Source: an uncultured Eubacterium sp.
GTDB lineage: Bacteria > Bacillota > Clostridia > Oscillospirales > Acutalibacteraceae
DNA length: 64,000 nt
Direction: 5' to 3'
NCBI GenBank assembly: GCA_905234995.1
Contig: CAJOJV010000002.1
Coordinates: forward strand, 1-64,000
The first letter of the stretch is position 1. Every line of letters begins with the position of its first letter. The position numbers and the translations under genes are program-made. The notes under the pieces are model-generated. The model saw only the letters and a list, made by a program, of their open reading frames with translations. It did not search any database and was not told the origin of the DNA. Positions 25,881 to 34,812 of this stretch are shown here, piece by piece.

Positions 25881-26950
25881 GCAGATATATTATCGAAAAA
25901 GAAAAGCTTGCGGAGAATATCGAAACCGTTAAAAGGCTTGCAGGCGTGCCCGTAATCGGCGTTGTTAAGGGCAACGGCTACGGCTTCGGAATAAAAGAGT
26001 TTACGCAGATATTAAAGGAAAACGGGATTAAAACCTTTGCCGTAACCGAGGTTACGGATATTCCCGTTTTAAAGGAAATCCTTGATGATGAGGATATCCT
26101 CGTTATGCGCTCCACCTGCATTGAAGCCGAGGCAAGGCAGATTGCCGAAAACGGCTGCATTGCAACGATCGGCTCAGCCGAAGCCTGCGAGGTTATGAAC
26201 AGGGTTTCCGCGGAGCTTGGCGTTAAAACGAAATGCCACCTTAAAATTGACACGGGTATGGCGAGATACGGCTTTATGCCGAGCGAGATAAGCAAGGCAA
26301 TCGCCTGCTACTCTGCCGAAAATCTTGAATTCACGGGCGTTTACACGCATTTTTCAAGCGCTTTTCGCAATGCTGAATTAACAAAGGCGCAGCTTGAAAT
26401 GTTTAAGGACTGCATAAAGCAAATTGAGAATGCAGGCTTTAAGACAGGCATTGCGCACTGCGCAAACTCCCCCGCTCTGCTCAACGTTGAGGGCGTTGCG
26501 ATGGACAGCGTTCGCATCGGCTCCGCGTTCACGGGCAGGGTTATCACCAAAAGCAAGGTGGGGCTTCACAGGCTCGGCAGTCTTGAAGCAGAGGTAATCG
26601 AGGTTAAGACGGTGCCGAAGGGCTATTTCGTCGGCTACAACGGAACTTACCAGACTAAGGAAGAAACCAAAATTGCAATCGTTCCCATCGGACATTATGA
26701 CGGCTTCGGGCTTGCAAAGGAAAAGGAGCTTGTTGATTTAAGATACTCGCTTTCCGTTTTTAAAAACTATCTTAAGAAAAAGCAGATGTACGTTAAAATC
26801 AACGGCAGAATGTACCACGTAATCGGCGGTATTGGCTTATCGCACACCGCGGTTAACGTTACGGGCTCCGACATCAAGGTCGGCGATACGGCAACGGTTG
26901 ATATTTCCCCGCTTATGGTTAACCCGAGAATTGAAAGAATTTACAAATAA
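25877..26950 (+). CDS. Alanine racemase-like PLP enzyme, divergent C-terminal domain
   Basis: 357-residue fold-type III PLP enzyme. The cofactor lysine is in VIGVVKGNGYGFG (about residue 31), the substrate-side arginine in LKIDTGMARYGF, and the C-terminal tyrosine region reads VGYNGTYQT then IVPIGHYDGFG. The usual C-terminal RVCMDQ segment, whose Met-Asp contacts the substrate of the partner subunit, is replaced by GGIGLSHTAVNVT, so substrate choice may differ from alanine. It is coupled to femX by a 4-nt overlap and followed by a strong terminator. A housekeeping alanine racemase may exist elsewhere. Confidence 0.8.
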   Translation: MSRYIIEKEKLAENIETVKRLAGVPVIGVVKGNGYGFGIKEFTQILKENGIKTFAVTEVTDIPVLKEILDDEDILVMRSTCIEAEARQIAENGCIATIGSAEACEVMNRVSAELGVKTKCHLKIDTGMARYGFMPSEISKAIACYSAENLEFTGVYTHFSSAFRNAELTKAQLEMFKDCIKQIENAGFKTGIAHCANSPALLNVEGVAMDSVRIGSAFTGRVITKSKVGLHRLGSLEAEVIEVKTVPKGYFVGYNGTYQTKEETKIAIVPIGHYDGFGLAKEKELVDLRYSLSVFKNYLKKKQMYVKINGRMYHVIGGIGLSHTAVNVTGSDIKVGDTATVDISPLMVNPRIERIYK

Positions 26951-26953
26951 TTT

Positions 26954-26977
26954 AAGGCAGGCGAGCGCCTGCCTTTT
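26954..26977 (+). terminator. Terminator of femX-racemase operon, probably bidirectional
   Basis: AAGGCAGGC-GAGC-GCCTGCCTT stem followed by TT on the plus strand, with AAATTATTT-side A/T bases for the opposite strand. It abuts the stop codon of the convergent membrane protein gene. Confidence 0.85.
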
Positions 26978-27513
26978 CAGTATTTAAAAAGCTTTTTGAT
27001 TTTACCCTCTAAGCGAAGCTCGTAAATTTTTATAAAAACGCCGAGAAACAAATCAAACAGAACGAACACGACATTCATCAGAAGCGCATAGGCAATCAGG
27101 AATGCAAGCGAAAACCTTTCATTTTCAAAAAACGGAATATGAAAAAGATATACGCAGATTGCCTCAATTGCGGCAACGGAAATATTAAAGATAAGCAATT
27201 TCACAAGCCATTGAAGTGCTTTCGGTCTGAGCTTATCAAGCGCGTTTTTAAGAAGCGGATAATATCCGAAATTAAGCGCAAACATCAGCGCGCATTCCTT
27301 GTTTGACAGAAGCAAAACGGAAAGAATTGAAACCGCGGCATAGATGAAAAACGCCGTTTTTGCGCCGAAGGTTTTGAATATGCAATATGAGAAAACGCCG
27401 AGTATCATCGGAATTGCATAGGTTGTTACCGAAAGCAGCCCGCCTACGAACATCAGCACGATATACATAGCGGAAAACACGCCCGCAACGGCAACCTTTG
27501 TTGAGCTTTTCAT
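26977..27513 (-). CDS. Integral membrane protein, six helices, S-component-like
   Basis: 178-residue very hydrophobic protein. Start placed at ATG 27513 because AAGGAGGTG lies just upstream; the longer frame to 27591 adds unlikely sequence. Five to six helices are evident: KVAVAGVFSAMYIVLMFVGG, the TYAIPMILGVFSYCIF stretch, AAVSILSVLLL, LLIFNISVAAIEAICVYLF and LIAYALLMNVVFVLFDLFLG. Size, helix number and the VAVAGVFSAMY opening resemble substrate-binding S components of ECF vitamin transporters, but I cannot name a substrate and no A/T components are nearby. Function unassigned. Confidence 0.65.
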   Translation of the reverse strand: MKSSTKVAVAGVFSAMYIVLMFVGGLLSVTTYAIPMILGVFSYCIFKTFGAKTAFFIYAAVSILSVLLLSNKECALMFALNFGYYPLLKNALDKLRPKALQWLVKLLIFNISVAAIEAICVYLFHIPFFENERFSLAFLIAYALLMNVVFVLFDLFLGVFIKIYELRLEGKIKKLFKY

Positions 27514-27657
27514 CGGCACACCTCCTTCATAATTACCTAAATTATACAATATATGCAAATGAAATTCAATCCGACTTGATAGAAAAACCAATTGTGTAAA
27601 AAAAGTGTTAACATTATGAATTAACGGTAAAAAATTTTTAGTAAAAATAATTTTTTA

Positions 27658-27686
27658 TTTACTTTTATTGCTTTGGTATATATAAT
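27658..27686 (+). promoter_or_regulatory. Promoter of the lipoprotein gene
   Basis: TTTACT (27658-27663), 17-nt spacer, TATAAT (27681-27686), in a very AT-rich 205-nt gap. An imperfect GTTAAC...ATTAAC pair lies upstream at about 27606-27625. Confidence 0.6.
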
Positions 27687-27718
27687 AAGAATGAACTTAG
27701 AACTAAGGGGTGTAAAAA

Positions 27719-28687
27719 ATGTTAAAGAAATTCGGCATTATTCTTATGTGCTTATTGCTTGCAGCAGCCAGCTTTTCAGCCTGCTCAAAAAAGCAGAACA
27801 CAAACGGGAATGACGAAAGCACAACAGAAGAGCAGGGGCTTGACGACGTTGCTAACGAATACGGCTTCGAGGAAGACGAAAACGGCGACACGGTTGCAGT
27901 TGTTTACGAGAACGGCAAGGCCTACGTAATTGACGAAAACGGCAATAAGACCGGCAAGGAAATCAAGAACCCGAAAAATGCGCCTACAAATTCTGGAAGC
28001 AGCGGCACAGGCGAAAGCGGCGGCGATGACAGCGGCGGCTCTGAATCTCCGACGAGAGTTACCGAAAGAGAAAGCGTTACCAACCGCACTGAGGATGAAA
28101 AGGCAACAACAAAATCCGAGCTTACCACCCTTCCGCTTGACAAGGACGTGGTTCCCTCAACAAGCGCATCCGGCACTCCCGTTCAGTTCAGCGATAAGGA
28201 CGTTACCACCTTAACGAATATGCTTGAGGTTCCTTATCTTTATATTGAAAACTATGAAAACAGCGATTTGGTTCCGATTGACACTGCAACTCACGTTGCA
28301 TGCTGGATGGCACAAAGGCAGAATATTGACACGAATACCTTTGCGGGCGGAACCGTTTCGGTTGACCTATTCTGTTACTTTGCAAGAACCGTCGTAGGCT
28401 TCAAGGCGCAGTGCAACGATTATATCGGCACGGATAACTCAGCGCCCATCTCATACGATTCGGCAAATGACACCTTTACAATAACGGCAAGCAGCTATGA
28501 ATCGCCCACACACAGAGTTGAAATTTCTTCAATTGAGGATTTGGGCAACAACAATTATTACAAGGTAATTGCAGACGTAAGCGGGCTTGACAGCTCCTGC
28601 AAGAAAAAGAAGGTTATTGCAATCGTTCAGAAAAACAAGCTTGATTTAAGCCTCGGCTTTTCGGTTAAGGCGCTCAAATGGAGCTGA
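27719..28687 (+). CDS. Secreted lipoprotein of unknown function
   Basis: 322-residue predicted lipoprotein. The N-terminus MLKKFGIILMCLLLAAASFSAC is a signal peptide with lipobox FSAC, so Cys22 would be lipidated and anchored outside the membrane. A low-complexity region rich in Gly, Ser, Thr, Asp and Glu (about 25-160) acts as a spacer, followed by a globular C-terminal domain of about 160 residues (from FSDKDVTTLTNMLEVPYLYIENY). No family is recognised. Monocistronic with its own promoter and a strong terminator. Ribosome site AAGGGGTG. Confidence 0.85.
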   Translation: MLKKFGIILMCLLLAAASFSACSKKQNTNGNDESTTEEQGLDDVANEYGFEEDENGDTVAVVYENGKAYVIDENGNKTGKEIKNPKNAPTNSGSSGTGESGGDDSGGSESPTRVTERESVTNRTEDEKATTKSELTTLPLDKDVVPSTSASGTPVQFSDKDVTTLTNMLEVPYLYIENYENSDLVPIDTATHVACWMAQRQNIDTNTFAGGTVSVDLFCYFARTVVGFKAQCNDYIGTDNSAPISYDSANDTFTITASSYESPTHRVEISSIEDLGNNNYYKVIADVSGLDSSCKKKKVIAIVQKNKLDLSLGFSVKALKWS

Positions 28688-28696
28688 TATTATAAA

Positions 28697-28740
28697 AATA
28701 AGACTTGGAGGCTTTCGCTTCCAAGTCTTATTTTTATTTA
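28697..28740 (+). terminator. Strong terminator after the lipoprotein gene
   Basis: ATAAGACTTGGA (28698-28709) and TCCAAGTCTTAT (28720-28731) form a 12-bp perfect stem followed by TTTTTATTT. Confidence 0.93.
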
Positions 28741-28860
28741 AAAGCGGGCGGATGATTTGCTCAGCCGCAGACTGCTCACCCCTCTGTCAAGGGGAGTACC
28801 GCCCCTACGATATATAATTTCAAGCGGGACGCCGAGATCGTCGTCCCCTACGATATATTT
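28741..28860. repeat. Intergenic repeat patch related to 50094-50317
   Basis: Contains TGCTCAGCCGCAGACTGCTC followed by ACCCCTCTGTCAAGGGGAGTA, nearly the same as part of the repeat at 50153-50220 but lacking 25 bp between two CTGTCA copies. It also has an internal direct repeat CCCCTACGATATAT (about 28813 and 28847). No open frame. Such patches are common between convergent genes in this group of bacteria. Confidence 0.55.
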
Positions 28861-28862
28861 AT

Positions 28863-29312
28863 TTAATAAAGCTTTTCGCCGTTTTCGATTGCGGTAATCT
28901 GGTCAACGCGAAGCTGATGCCTGCCGCCCTCAAATTCGGTTGTGAGGAAAACGTTGACGAGCTCCTCCGCAAGACCGACGCCCATTACCCTTGCACCGAG
29001 GCAGAGGCAGTTTGCATCGTTATGAGCGCGGGTATATTTAGCGCTGAAATAATCGCTGCAGGCAGCCGCTCTGATGCCCTTAACCTTATTTGCCGCCATT
29101 GAAATTCCGATGCCCGTGCCGCAGCAGAGAATTGCCTTTTCGCACTCTCCTGAAACGACAGCGTCACAAGCCTTCTGAGCGGCAATAGCGTAATCAAAGC
29201 GCTCGGGAGTGTAGCAACCGAAATCCTTATACTCAACGCCGATTGAATCAAGATAATTTTTCAGCTCCGTTTTAAGCGGAAAGCCTGCGTGATCCGAACC
29301 TAGTGCAACCAT
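28863..29312 (-). CDS. rpiB: Ribose-5-phosphate isomerase B
   Basis: 149-residue sugar-phosphate isomerase interconverting ribose-5-phosphate and ribulose-5-phosphate in the non-oxidative pentose phosphate pathway. MVALGSDHAGFPLKTELKNYL and LCCGTGIGISMAANKVKGIRAA (catalytic Cys at about residue 66) are the RpiB/LacAB signatures; DANCLCLGARV follows. It is the last gene of fhs-tsaE-tsaB-rpiB, 15 nt after tsaB. An allose-6-phosphate isomerase role cannot be excluded from sequence alone. Confidence 0.93.
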   Translation of the reverse strand: MVALGSDHAGFPLKTELKNYLDSIGVEYKDFGCYTPERFDYAIAAQKACDAVVSGECEKAILCCGTGIGISMAANKVKGIRAAACSDYFSAKYTRAHNDANCLCLGARVMGVGLAEELVNVFLTTEFEGGRHQLRVDQITAIENGEKLY

Positions 29313-29327
29313 AATATTCTCCTTAAA

Positions 29328-30002
29328 TTAATTTTTTCTTTTTAATTTCAGTTCCCTTTCAGCCTGGCTCTGCCTGAGATAAACGGGCATAAGCTCAGCA
29401 GCGGGAGCTGCTTTTTTATTTTCAGCAGCGCGGGATATTCCTACGCCGTTCTGATACTGATTATCACCCTGAGCAAGCACGCAATCGGCAAGCTTCGTGT
29501 TTTGCATAAAGAGCTCTGCGCCGTCGCCCGCAACAATCACTTTATCATACTTGCAAAGCTCGCCTTCAAGCTTCTCAAGCGCAATAGCCCTATCCTCGCA
29601 AAGGCGGGTGATTTTGCCGTTTTCCGCCTTAAAAAGCGCATTATAAAACTGCATTCTGCGCGCATCCATAACAGCGCAAATGACGGCATTTTCATCAACG
29701 AAATTATATGCAATAGCCTCAAGAGTAGAAACGGCAATGCACGGAATGTTCTGAGCAAAAGCAATGCCCTTTACAGTTGCAACGCCTATGCGCACGCCCG
29801 TAAACGAGCCCGGACCCGCAGTAATTGCAATTGCGCCAAGCTCGCCGTATTCCCTGCCCTGCATAACCTCCTCAATCAGAGGAAGCAGAGTTTCGCTGTG
29901 AGTCAAGCCCTTATTAATCAGGCGGTAAGTCAGCACCTTACCGTCCTCGGTTAATGCAGCCGAGGCGGTTTTTGCGGAGGAATCAACAGAAAGCAAAAGC
30001 AT
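29328..30002 (-). CDS. tsaB: tRNA threonylcarbamoyladenosine biosynthesis protein TsaB
   Basis: 224-residue ASKHA-fold partner of TsaD in making t6A37 of ANN-decoding tRNAs. LLLSVDSSAKTASAAL at the N-terminus, GLTHSETLLPLIEEVM and AITAGPGSFTGVRIGVATVKG (about 60-80) are diagnostic. Its start shares a base with the tsaE stop (TAATG), so the two are coupled. TsaD and TsaC are not in the window. The C-terminal 40 residues are the variable tail. Confidence 0.93.
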   Translation of the reverse strand: MLLLSVDSSAKTASAALTEDGKVLTYRLINKGLTHSETLLPLIEEVMQGREYGELGAIAITAGPGSFTGVRIGVATVKGIAFAQNIPCIAVSTLEAIAYNFVDENAVICAVMDARRMQFYNALFKAENGKITRLCEDRAIALEKLEGELCKYDKVIVAGDGAELFMQNTKLADCVLAQGDNQYQNGVGISRAAENKKAAPAAELMPVYLRQSQAERELKLKRKN

Positions 30003-30433
30003 TATTCAAATTCCCCCTTCGTGCATATCTTAATTTCGCGCTCATTTTCCGAAAGCTTTGTGATTTCAACTATTACAGCGTCCTCGGGCAGAGCTCCGAA
30101 AATATTTTCGCTCCACTCAACGGCAATATACGCGTCCGTTTCAAGATAATCAAAGAATGCCGTGGAATACAAATCCTCCCAGCTTTCAATGCGATACATA
30201 TCAAAATGATAAAGCGTTTTATCCGCAGAGCGGTATTCGTTGCAAATTGCAAAGGTCGGCGAGGTTACCTCGGCGTTAATACCGAGGCCGCGCGCAAGCC
30301 CTGCAGTAAAGGCGGTTTTGCCCGCGCCGAGATCGCCGAGATAAGCAACGAGCGCGCCTTTATTAAGCGTTTTTGCAAATTCGCAGGCAAACGCCTGAGT
30401 TTCATTATAGCTGTGTGAAATGAATTTTTGCAT
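30002..30433 (-). CDS. tsaE: tRNA t6A biosynthesis ATPase TsaE
   Basis: 143-residue small P-loop ATPase needed to recycle the TsaBD complex in t6A synthesis. Walker A is YLGDLGAGKTAFTAGLARGLG (residues about 31-45), then VTSPTFAICNEYR and the family motif LYHFDMYRIESWEDL; EWSENI carries the WxE element. Start overlaps the fhs stop by one base. Standard length and operon partner. Confidence 0.94.
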   Translation of the reverse strand: MQKFISHSYNETQAFACEFAKTLNKGALVAYLGDLGAGKTAFTAGLARGLGINAEVTSPTFAICNEYRSADKTLYHFDMYRIESWEDLYSTAFFDYLETDAYIAVEWSENIFGALPEDAVIVEITKLSENEREIKICTKGEFE

Positions 30434-32103
30434 CAGAACAAACCAACCGTATTTCCGTTTTCATCAATATCAATGTTAAATGCGGCGGGTGATTTTGAAA
30501 GCCCGGGCATAGTCATAACCGAGCCCGTTCTGCAAACGAGGAAGCCTGCGCCGTTTGACAAATCAACGGAGGAAACGTTGATTTTAAAGCCCGTCGGTCT
30601 GCCGAGAAGCTTCGGGTTATCGGAAAGGCTGTATTGCGTTTTAGCAATGCACACCGGCATTTTATCTGCGCCGAGCTTGATAAACTCCTCAATGCTCTGC
30701 TTTGCCTCTTTTGAATAATCAACGCCGTCTGCGCCGTAGATTTCCCTTGCGATGGTTTCAATCTTTTCATAAACGGGAGCGTCAAGACTATAAAGAGGAT
30801 GGTAATTATTCTCTTCTTCGCATGCCTCAACGACCTTTTTAGCAAGCTCAACAGAGCCTTTGCCTCCGTCCTTGAAGCAATCAGTCAAAGCAAATGCTGC
30901 ACCGTTATCTTTGCAAAGCTTTTCAACAAAAGCAATCTCTTCATCGGTGTCCTCGTTAAAATGATTGATTGCAACCACTACGGGCACACCGAATTTTTTA
31001 AGATTTGAAATATGTGCGGCAAGATTTACACAGCCCTTTTCAAGCGCAACCATATCAAAAGTCGTTTTAAGCGCGTCCTTAGGAACACCGCCGTTATACT
31101 TCATTGAACGAACGGTTGAAACGAGCACGATACAGTTCGGAGTAAGCCCTGCAAGACGGCACTTGATATCAAGGAATTTTTCTGCGCCGAGGTCTGAGCC
31201 GAAGCCTGCCTCCGTAATGCAGTAATCACCGAGCTTAAGCGCGGTTTTGGTTGCGCGCACGGAATTGCAGCCGTGGGCAATATTTGCAAACGGACCGCCG
31301 TGCATAATTGCGGGGTTATTTTCAAGAGTCTGAACGAGATTGGGCTTAACAGCGTCCTTAAGAAGAACAGCCATTGCGCCGTTTGCCTTGATATCGCGGC
31401 AGTATACGGGCTTGCCGTCATATGTGTAAGCCACAAGAATATTGCCGAGCCTTTTCTTTAAATCAAACACATCCTCGGCAAGGCAGAGAATTGCCATAAC
31501 CTCGGAGGCAACCGTGATGATAAAGTGATCCTCCCTCGGCACGCCGTTGAGCTTGCCGCCGAGCGAGCAGACGATATTTCTTAACGCGCGGTCGTTCATA
31601 TCAAGGCAGCGCTTTGCAAGCACTCTGCGCTGGTCAATACCGAGCTCGTTGCCCTGCTGAATATGGTTATCAAGCATAGCGCACATAAGATTGTTTGCGC
31701 TTGTGATTGCGTGCATATCTCCTGTGAAATGAAGGTTAATATCCTCCATCGGCACAACCTGGCTGTAGCCGCCGCCTGCTGCGCCGCCCTTAATGCCGAA
31801 TACGGGACCGAGTGACGGCTCTCTGAGCGCGATAACCGCCTTCTTGCCGATTTTAGCCATAGCGTCGCCCAGACCGATGGTGACGGTCGTTTTACCCTCG
31901 CCCGCAGGAGTCGGGTTAACTGCGGTAACAAGAATAAGCTTGCCGTTTTTCTTATCCGCAAGCTTATTAACAAGCTCGTCCGAAAGCTTTGCCTTATATT
32001 TGCCGTAAAGCTCAATATCCTCCTCGTCAATGCCGACGGAGGCGGCAACCTCGGTTATTTTTTTCAGCTGCGCCTTGCGCGCGATTTCAATATCGGTTAA
32101 CAT
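30433..32103 (-). CDS. fhs: Formate-tetrahydrofolate ligase
   Basis: 556-residue enzyme joining formate to tetrahydrofolate with ATP, feeding one-carbon units to purine and serine metabolism or the methyl branch of acetogenesis. Signature parts: [18 protein letters not shown] (P-loop, about residues 66-83), [20 protein letters not shown] and [14 protein letters not shown]. Length typical. First gene of the operon with tsaE, tsaB and rpiB; promoter at 32146-32174. No acetyl-CoA synthase genes are in the window, so a biosynthetic role is the safer reading. Confidence 0.96.
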   Translation of the reverse strand: MLTDIEIARKAQLKKITEVAASVGIDEEDIELYGKYKAKLSDELVNKLADKKNGKLILVTAVNPTPAGEGKTTVTIGLGDAMAKIGKKAVIALREPSLGPVFGIKGGAAGGGYSQVVPMEDINLHFTGDMHAITSANNLMCAMLDNHIQQGNELGIDQRRVLAKRCLDMNDRALRNIVCSLGGKLNGVPREDHFIITVASEVMAILCLAEDVFDLKKRLGNILVAYTYDGKPVYCRDIKANGAMAVLLKDAVKPNLVQTLENNPAIMHGGPFANIAHGCNSVRATKTALKLGDYCITEAGFGSDLGAEKFLDIKCRLAGLTPNCIVLVSTVRSMKYNGGVPKDALKTTFDMVALEKGCVNLAAHISNLKKFGVPVVVAINHFNEDTDEEIAFVEKLCKDNGAAFALTDCFKDGGKGSVELAKKVVEACEEENNYHPLYSLDAPVYEKIETIAREIYGADGVDYSKEAKQSIEEFIKLGADKMPVCIAKTQYSLSDNPKLLGRPTGFKINVSSVDLSNGAGFLVCRTGSVMTMPGLSKSPAAFNIDIDENGNTVGLF

Positions 32104-32145
32104 ATTCAGGCTCCTTTATTAATTAATTTATATAAAAGCAGATAT

Positions 32146-32174
32146 ATAATAACACAGCGCAATGCCGTTTGCAA
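32146..32174 (-). promoter_or_regulatory. Promoter of the fhs operon
   Basis: Minus strand TTGCAA (32174-32169), 17-nt spacer, TATTAT (32151-32146). AAAGGAG lies 7 nt before the fhs ATG. Confidence 0.62.
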
Positions 32175-32211
32175 ACATATAACAAATTTGTAAATAAATT
32201 TTAATATCACC

Positions 32212-32240
32212 TTGAAATATAAACGCGCAAATAATATAAT
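32212..32240 (+). promoter_or_regulatory. Promoter of the RodA-like gene
   Basis: TTGAAA (32212-32217), 17-nt spacer, TATAAT (32235-32240): 11 of 12 consensus bases. Divergent from the fhs promoter. Confidence 0.72.
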
Positions 32241-32272
32241 AGTAGCACGAATTATTAAGCGGAGGTGATGAA

Positions 32273-33433
32273 TTGAACACATTGTCAAAGAAATCCACCT
32301 TGATGGATTATTTCTTTGGCCTTGATTTTGCAACAATATTAACGGCAATTTTTGCCTCTGCTTACGGTTTAACGCTGGTTTACAGCGCAACGTATTCATC
32401 ACTCGACGAAGGCAAGCTGATTTCCGGTTCGCTGGTTTCAATGCTGATTACGGTTATCGGCGGCATTGTGATTGCGCTTGGGCTTTCAATGATTAACTAT
32501 GAAATTATCAGCAAGCTCTGGCCGATTGTGGCAGTTGGCTGCGTGGGGCTGATGATTTTCACCTTCTTCTTCGGCGTTGCTCCCTCTGCAAGAGATACCG
32601 CGCGAAGCTGGCTGAAATTCGGAAGCTTCACCTTCCAGACCTCAGAGCTACTGAAGGTTGGCTTCATTATTTCTTTTTCTTATCATCTTGATATGGTTAA
32701 GGATAATATCAACAAGCTGAAAACAATTGTGCCGCTTGTTATTCACGGGGCAATCCCCGTCGGGCTCGTTATCCTTACGGGCGACGCAGGCTCGGCGCTG
32801 ATATTCCTTTTTATGTTCATTGGAATGCTGTTCTTTGCCAAGGTTAACATAGGCTATTTCGTTGCGGGAATATGCGCAATTATTGTGGGCTTCGTTGCCG
32901 CCTGGAAGCTGAACATTATCAGCGGAATTCAGAGGCAGAGAATCGTGGCACTCTTCTATCCCGAAAGCTATGAGGACGTTATGTATCAGCAGGAGCACGG
33001 CAAAATTGCTCTCGGCAGCGGCGGGCTTTTCGGCACGGGCTTTCTTAAGGGAAAGCTGACGCAATCAGGCTTCGTGCCCGAAAACAGAAACGATATGATT
33101 TTAACCGTTGCGGGCGAGGAATTCGGCTTTATCGGCACGATGGGAGTTATCCTGCTACTGAGCGTGCTCATTCTCAGGGTTATGGTTGTTGCATTAAAGT
33201 CAAGGGATAACGTTGGCTATCTTATGTGCATGGGCGTTTCCGTTATGCTTTTTGCACAGGTTTTCGTTAACGTGGGAATGGAGCTTTCAATCCTGCCCTG
33301 TATCGGAATTACGCTTCCGCTCTTTTCCGCGGGCGGCTCCTCAAGCCTGAGCATTTATCTTGCGCTGGGCATCGTGCTTTCCGTTTACCGTTTCAGTAAA
33401 GGAAACCGAGAAGCGCTGTTTTATACCAATTAG
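32273..33433 (+). CDS. RodA/FtsW/SpoVE family peptidoglycan polymerase
   Basis: 386-residue SEDS glycosyltransferase with about ten membrane helices that polymerises lipid II. The essential aspartate is in LTGDAGSALIFLFMF; other family parts are WLKFGSFTFQTSELLKVGF, GLFGTGFLKGKLTQSGFVPE with ENRNDMILTVAGEEFGFIG, and LPCIGITLPLFSAGGSSSLS. Overall closest in pattern to RodA; SpoVE is possible in a spore former. Start TTG 32273 with GGAGGTGA 7 nt upstream. The final codons TAT ACC AAT TAG fall in the end of an intergenic repeat, which may have replaced the original C-terminus. Confidence 0.88.
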   Translation: MNTLSKKSTLMDYFFGLDFATILTAIFASAYGLTLVYSATYSSLDEGKLISGSLVSMLITVIGGIVIALGLSMINYEIISKLWPIVAVGCVGLMIFTFFFGVAPSARDTARSWLKFGSFTFQTSELLKVGFIISFSYHLDMVKDNINKLKTIVPLVIHGAIPVGLVILTGDAGSALIFLFMFIGMLFFAKVNIGYFVAGICAIIVGFVAAWKLNIISGIQRQRIVALFYPESYEDVMYQQEHGKIALGSGGLFGTGFLKGKLTQSGFVPENRNDMILTVAGEEFGFIGTMGVILLLSVLILRVMVVALKSRDNVGYLMCMGVSVMLFAQVFVNVGMELSILPCIGITLPLFSAGGSSSLSIYLALGIVLSVYRFSKGNREALFYTN

Positions 33434-33490
33434 GATTTGTTGGGATGTATCAGGAACGCATCGTTCCGCGGTAAGGTGCCTGCACCTTGC
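33423..33490. repeat. Intergenic repeat overlapping the 3' end of the RodA-like gene (copy C)
   Basis: Begins with ATACCAATTAGGATTTGTTGGG, matching the left end of copies A and B, followed by ATGTATCAGGAACGCATC, close to the middle of copy A (GCGTAACAGGAACACATC). The right end then diverges into GGTAAGGTGCCTGCACCTTGCC, an imperfect hairpin. Confidence 0.55.
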
Positions 33491-33504
33491 CCTACAATGA
33501 GAAA

Positions 33505-33535
33505 AAGGCTGTTCACCTATACAGTGAACGGCCTT
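33505..33535 (+). terminator. Bidirectional terminator between rodA-like and cdaR
   Basis: AAGGCTGTTCAC (33505-33516) pairs with GTGAACGGCCTT (33524-33535), with A run before and TT after; it ends just short of the convergent cdaR stop. Confidence 0.82.
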
Positions 33536-33540
33536 TTATA

Positions 33541-34812
33541 TTATTCTGCCTTTGTTACTTCAACGTTTGCGTTATACGTGCCGTAAACCCAGGCGGTTTT
33601 TGTGTTTTTAAGAGTGAATATAATCGGGTAAGCGCTCGTGCCGGTTTTAATCTCGGAGCCGTCTGCATTATTAATATCGCAGGTCATAACAAGATTATCG
33701 GCAGTAATGGAATCTATTTCATCCTTACTTGCAATAACGGTTATCTGCGCTCTCTGGAGAGAGGTAACCTTTGCGCTGTAGCCTGAAGGCGCGGAAGCAC
33801 TAATATTGCTTCTTGAAATCACAAGCGTTTTGGTTTCGAAATCGCTTGGCACGGTAACCGTAACTTCAACCTCTTTAGTGCCGTCAAGCGCGGTCACGCC
33901 GCCGATTTCATTAATATTAAAGGTGAATTCATTATCTCCGACCTTAACCTGTGAAAAATCAATTTCGCCGAGGACTAAGCTGCCGTCTGCCGCGGTTTCA
34001 AGCACACCCGCTTCAATGCTCTTAACGGAATATTTTATTTCAACCAAATCCTTGGCGTTTGCAGGGGCGTTGATAAAGTTAACGGAGGGCTCAAGATTCT
34101 GCACCTTAAGCACGGGAATATTTGCCGTAACCTGCTCGCGGATTTTAACGTAATCAACCTTATTGCCGTTTTCATCAAGCGCAACGAGCTCGAGCTCGAC
34201 GAGCTGCGATTCGGTTAAATTATTATCAAGCGAAACGCTTGCGGAAACGTTTTTAACCCTGCTGACGTAACCCTTAGGCCCTTCAACGGTAACCGTTTCC
34301 TCGCTTAAAGTGGTCTGCCCCGTTACGTAGCCGTCCGCAGTAAAATTAGTGTTTGAAAAGCTGATATCAATCGGAAAGCTCTGTTCATCGTAAATATCAT
34401 AATACCCCTCAGCGGAAGTGGGATAATAGCTTACTATAGCGAAATCCTGACCCTCATTGGGAGTAACGAGAATCGGAACTGAATGATAGCCCGTTGAGGT
34501 TACCGTGCCCGTCTGTAGATATGCGGTGATATCACCCTCGTCAATATCCTTTGCAAGATATTTTTTGCAGGAAACGGTTACCTCAACCGTGATATCAGTG
34601 CTGTCATAATACTCAATGCCAAGCTGCTCGGCAAGCGTGTCCGAAAAATCAACGGCAACGGGAACGACGATTTTTTTTGTGGTTTCGGGGCTGTAGCTGA
34701 TTGAGGTAACAACCCAGATAACAATCGCCGCAAGAACTGAAAGCGCGATTAAATACTTATCGTTATAAACAAGCTTTCGGATTGAAAACTTCTTTTTCTT
34801 TTTTGCTGCCAT
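33541..34812 (-). CDS. cdaR: YbbR/CdaR-domain regulator of diadenylate cyclase
   Basis: 423-residue single-pass membrane protein. An N-terminal lysine-rich stretch and one helix (YLIALSVLAAIVIWVVTSI, about 18-36) are followed by three to four YbbR repeats of about 80 residues each outside the membrane (for example NFTADGYVTGQTTLSEETVTVEGPKGYVSRVKNV starting at about residue 155). CdaR proteins bind CdaA and tune c-di-AMP synthesis. Its ATG shares a base with the cdaA stop (TAATG). The usual third gene, glmM, is missing; the transcript ends at 33535. Confidence 0.9.
   Translation of the reverse strand: MAAKKKKKFSIRKLVYNDKYLIALSVLAAIVIWVVTSISYSPETTKKIVVPVAVDFSDTLAEQLGIEYYDSTDITVEVTVSCKKYLAKDIDEGDITAYLQTGTVTSTGYHSVPILVTPNEGQDFAIVSYYPTSAEGYYDIYDEQSFPIDISFSNTNFTADGYVTGQTTLSEETVTVEGPKGYVSRVKNVSASVSLDNNLTESQLVELELVALDENGNKVDYVKIREQVTANIPVLKVQNLEPSVNFINAPANAKDLVEIKYSVKSIEAGVLETAADGSLVLGEIDFSQVKVGDNEFTFNINEIGGVTALDGTKEVEVTVTVPSDFETKTLVISRSNISASAPSGYSAKVTSLQRAQITVIASKDEIDSITADNLVMTCDINNADGSEIKTGTSAYPIIFTLKNTKTAWVYGTYNANVEVTKAE

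Noticed and set aside
27598..27632. Possible Rex operator GTTAAC...ATTAAC
   Set aside because: The half-sites are nine bases apart rather than four, and the T/A ends do not match.
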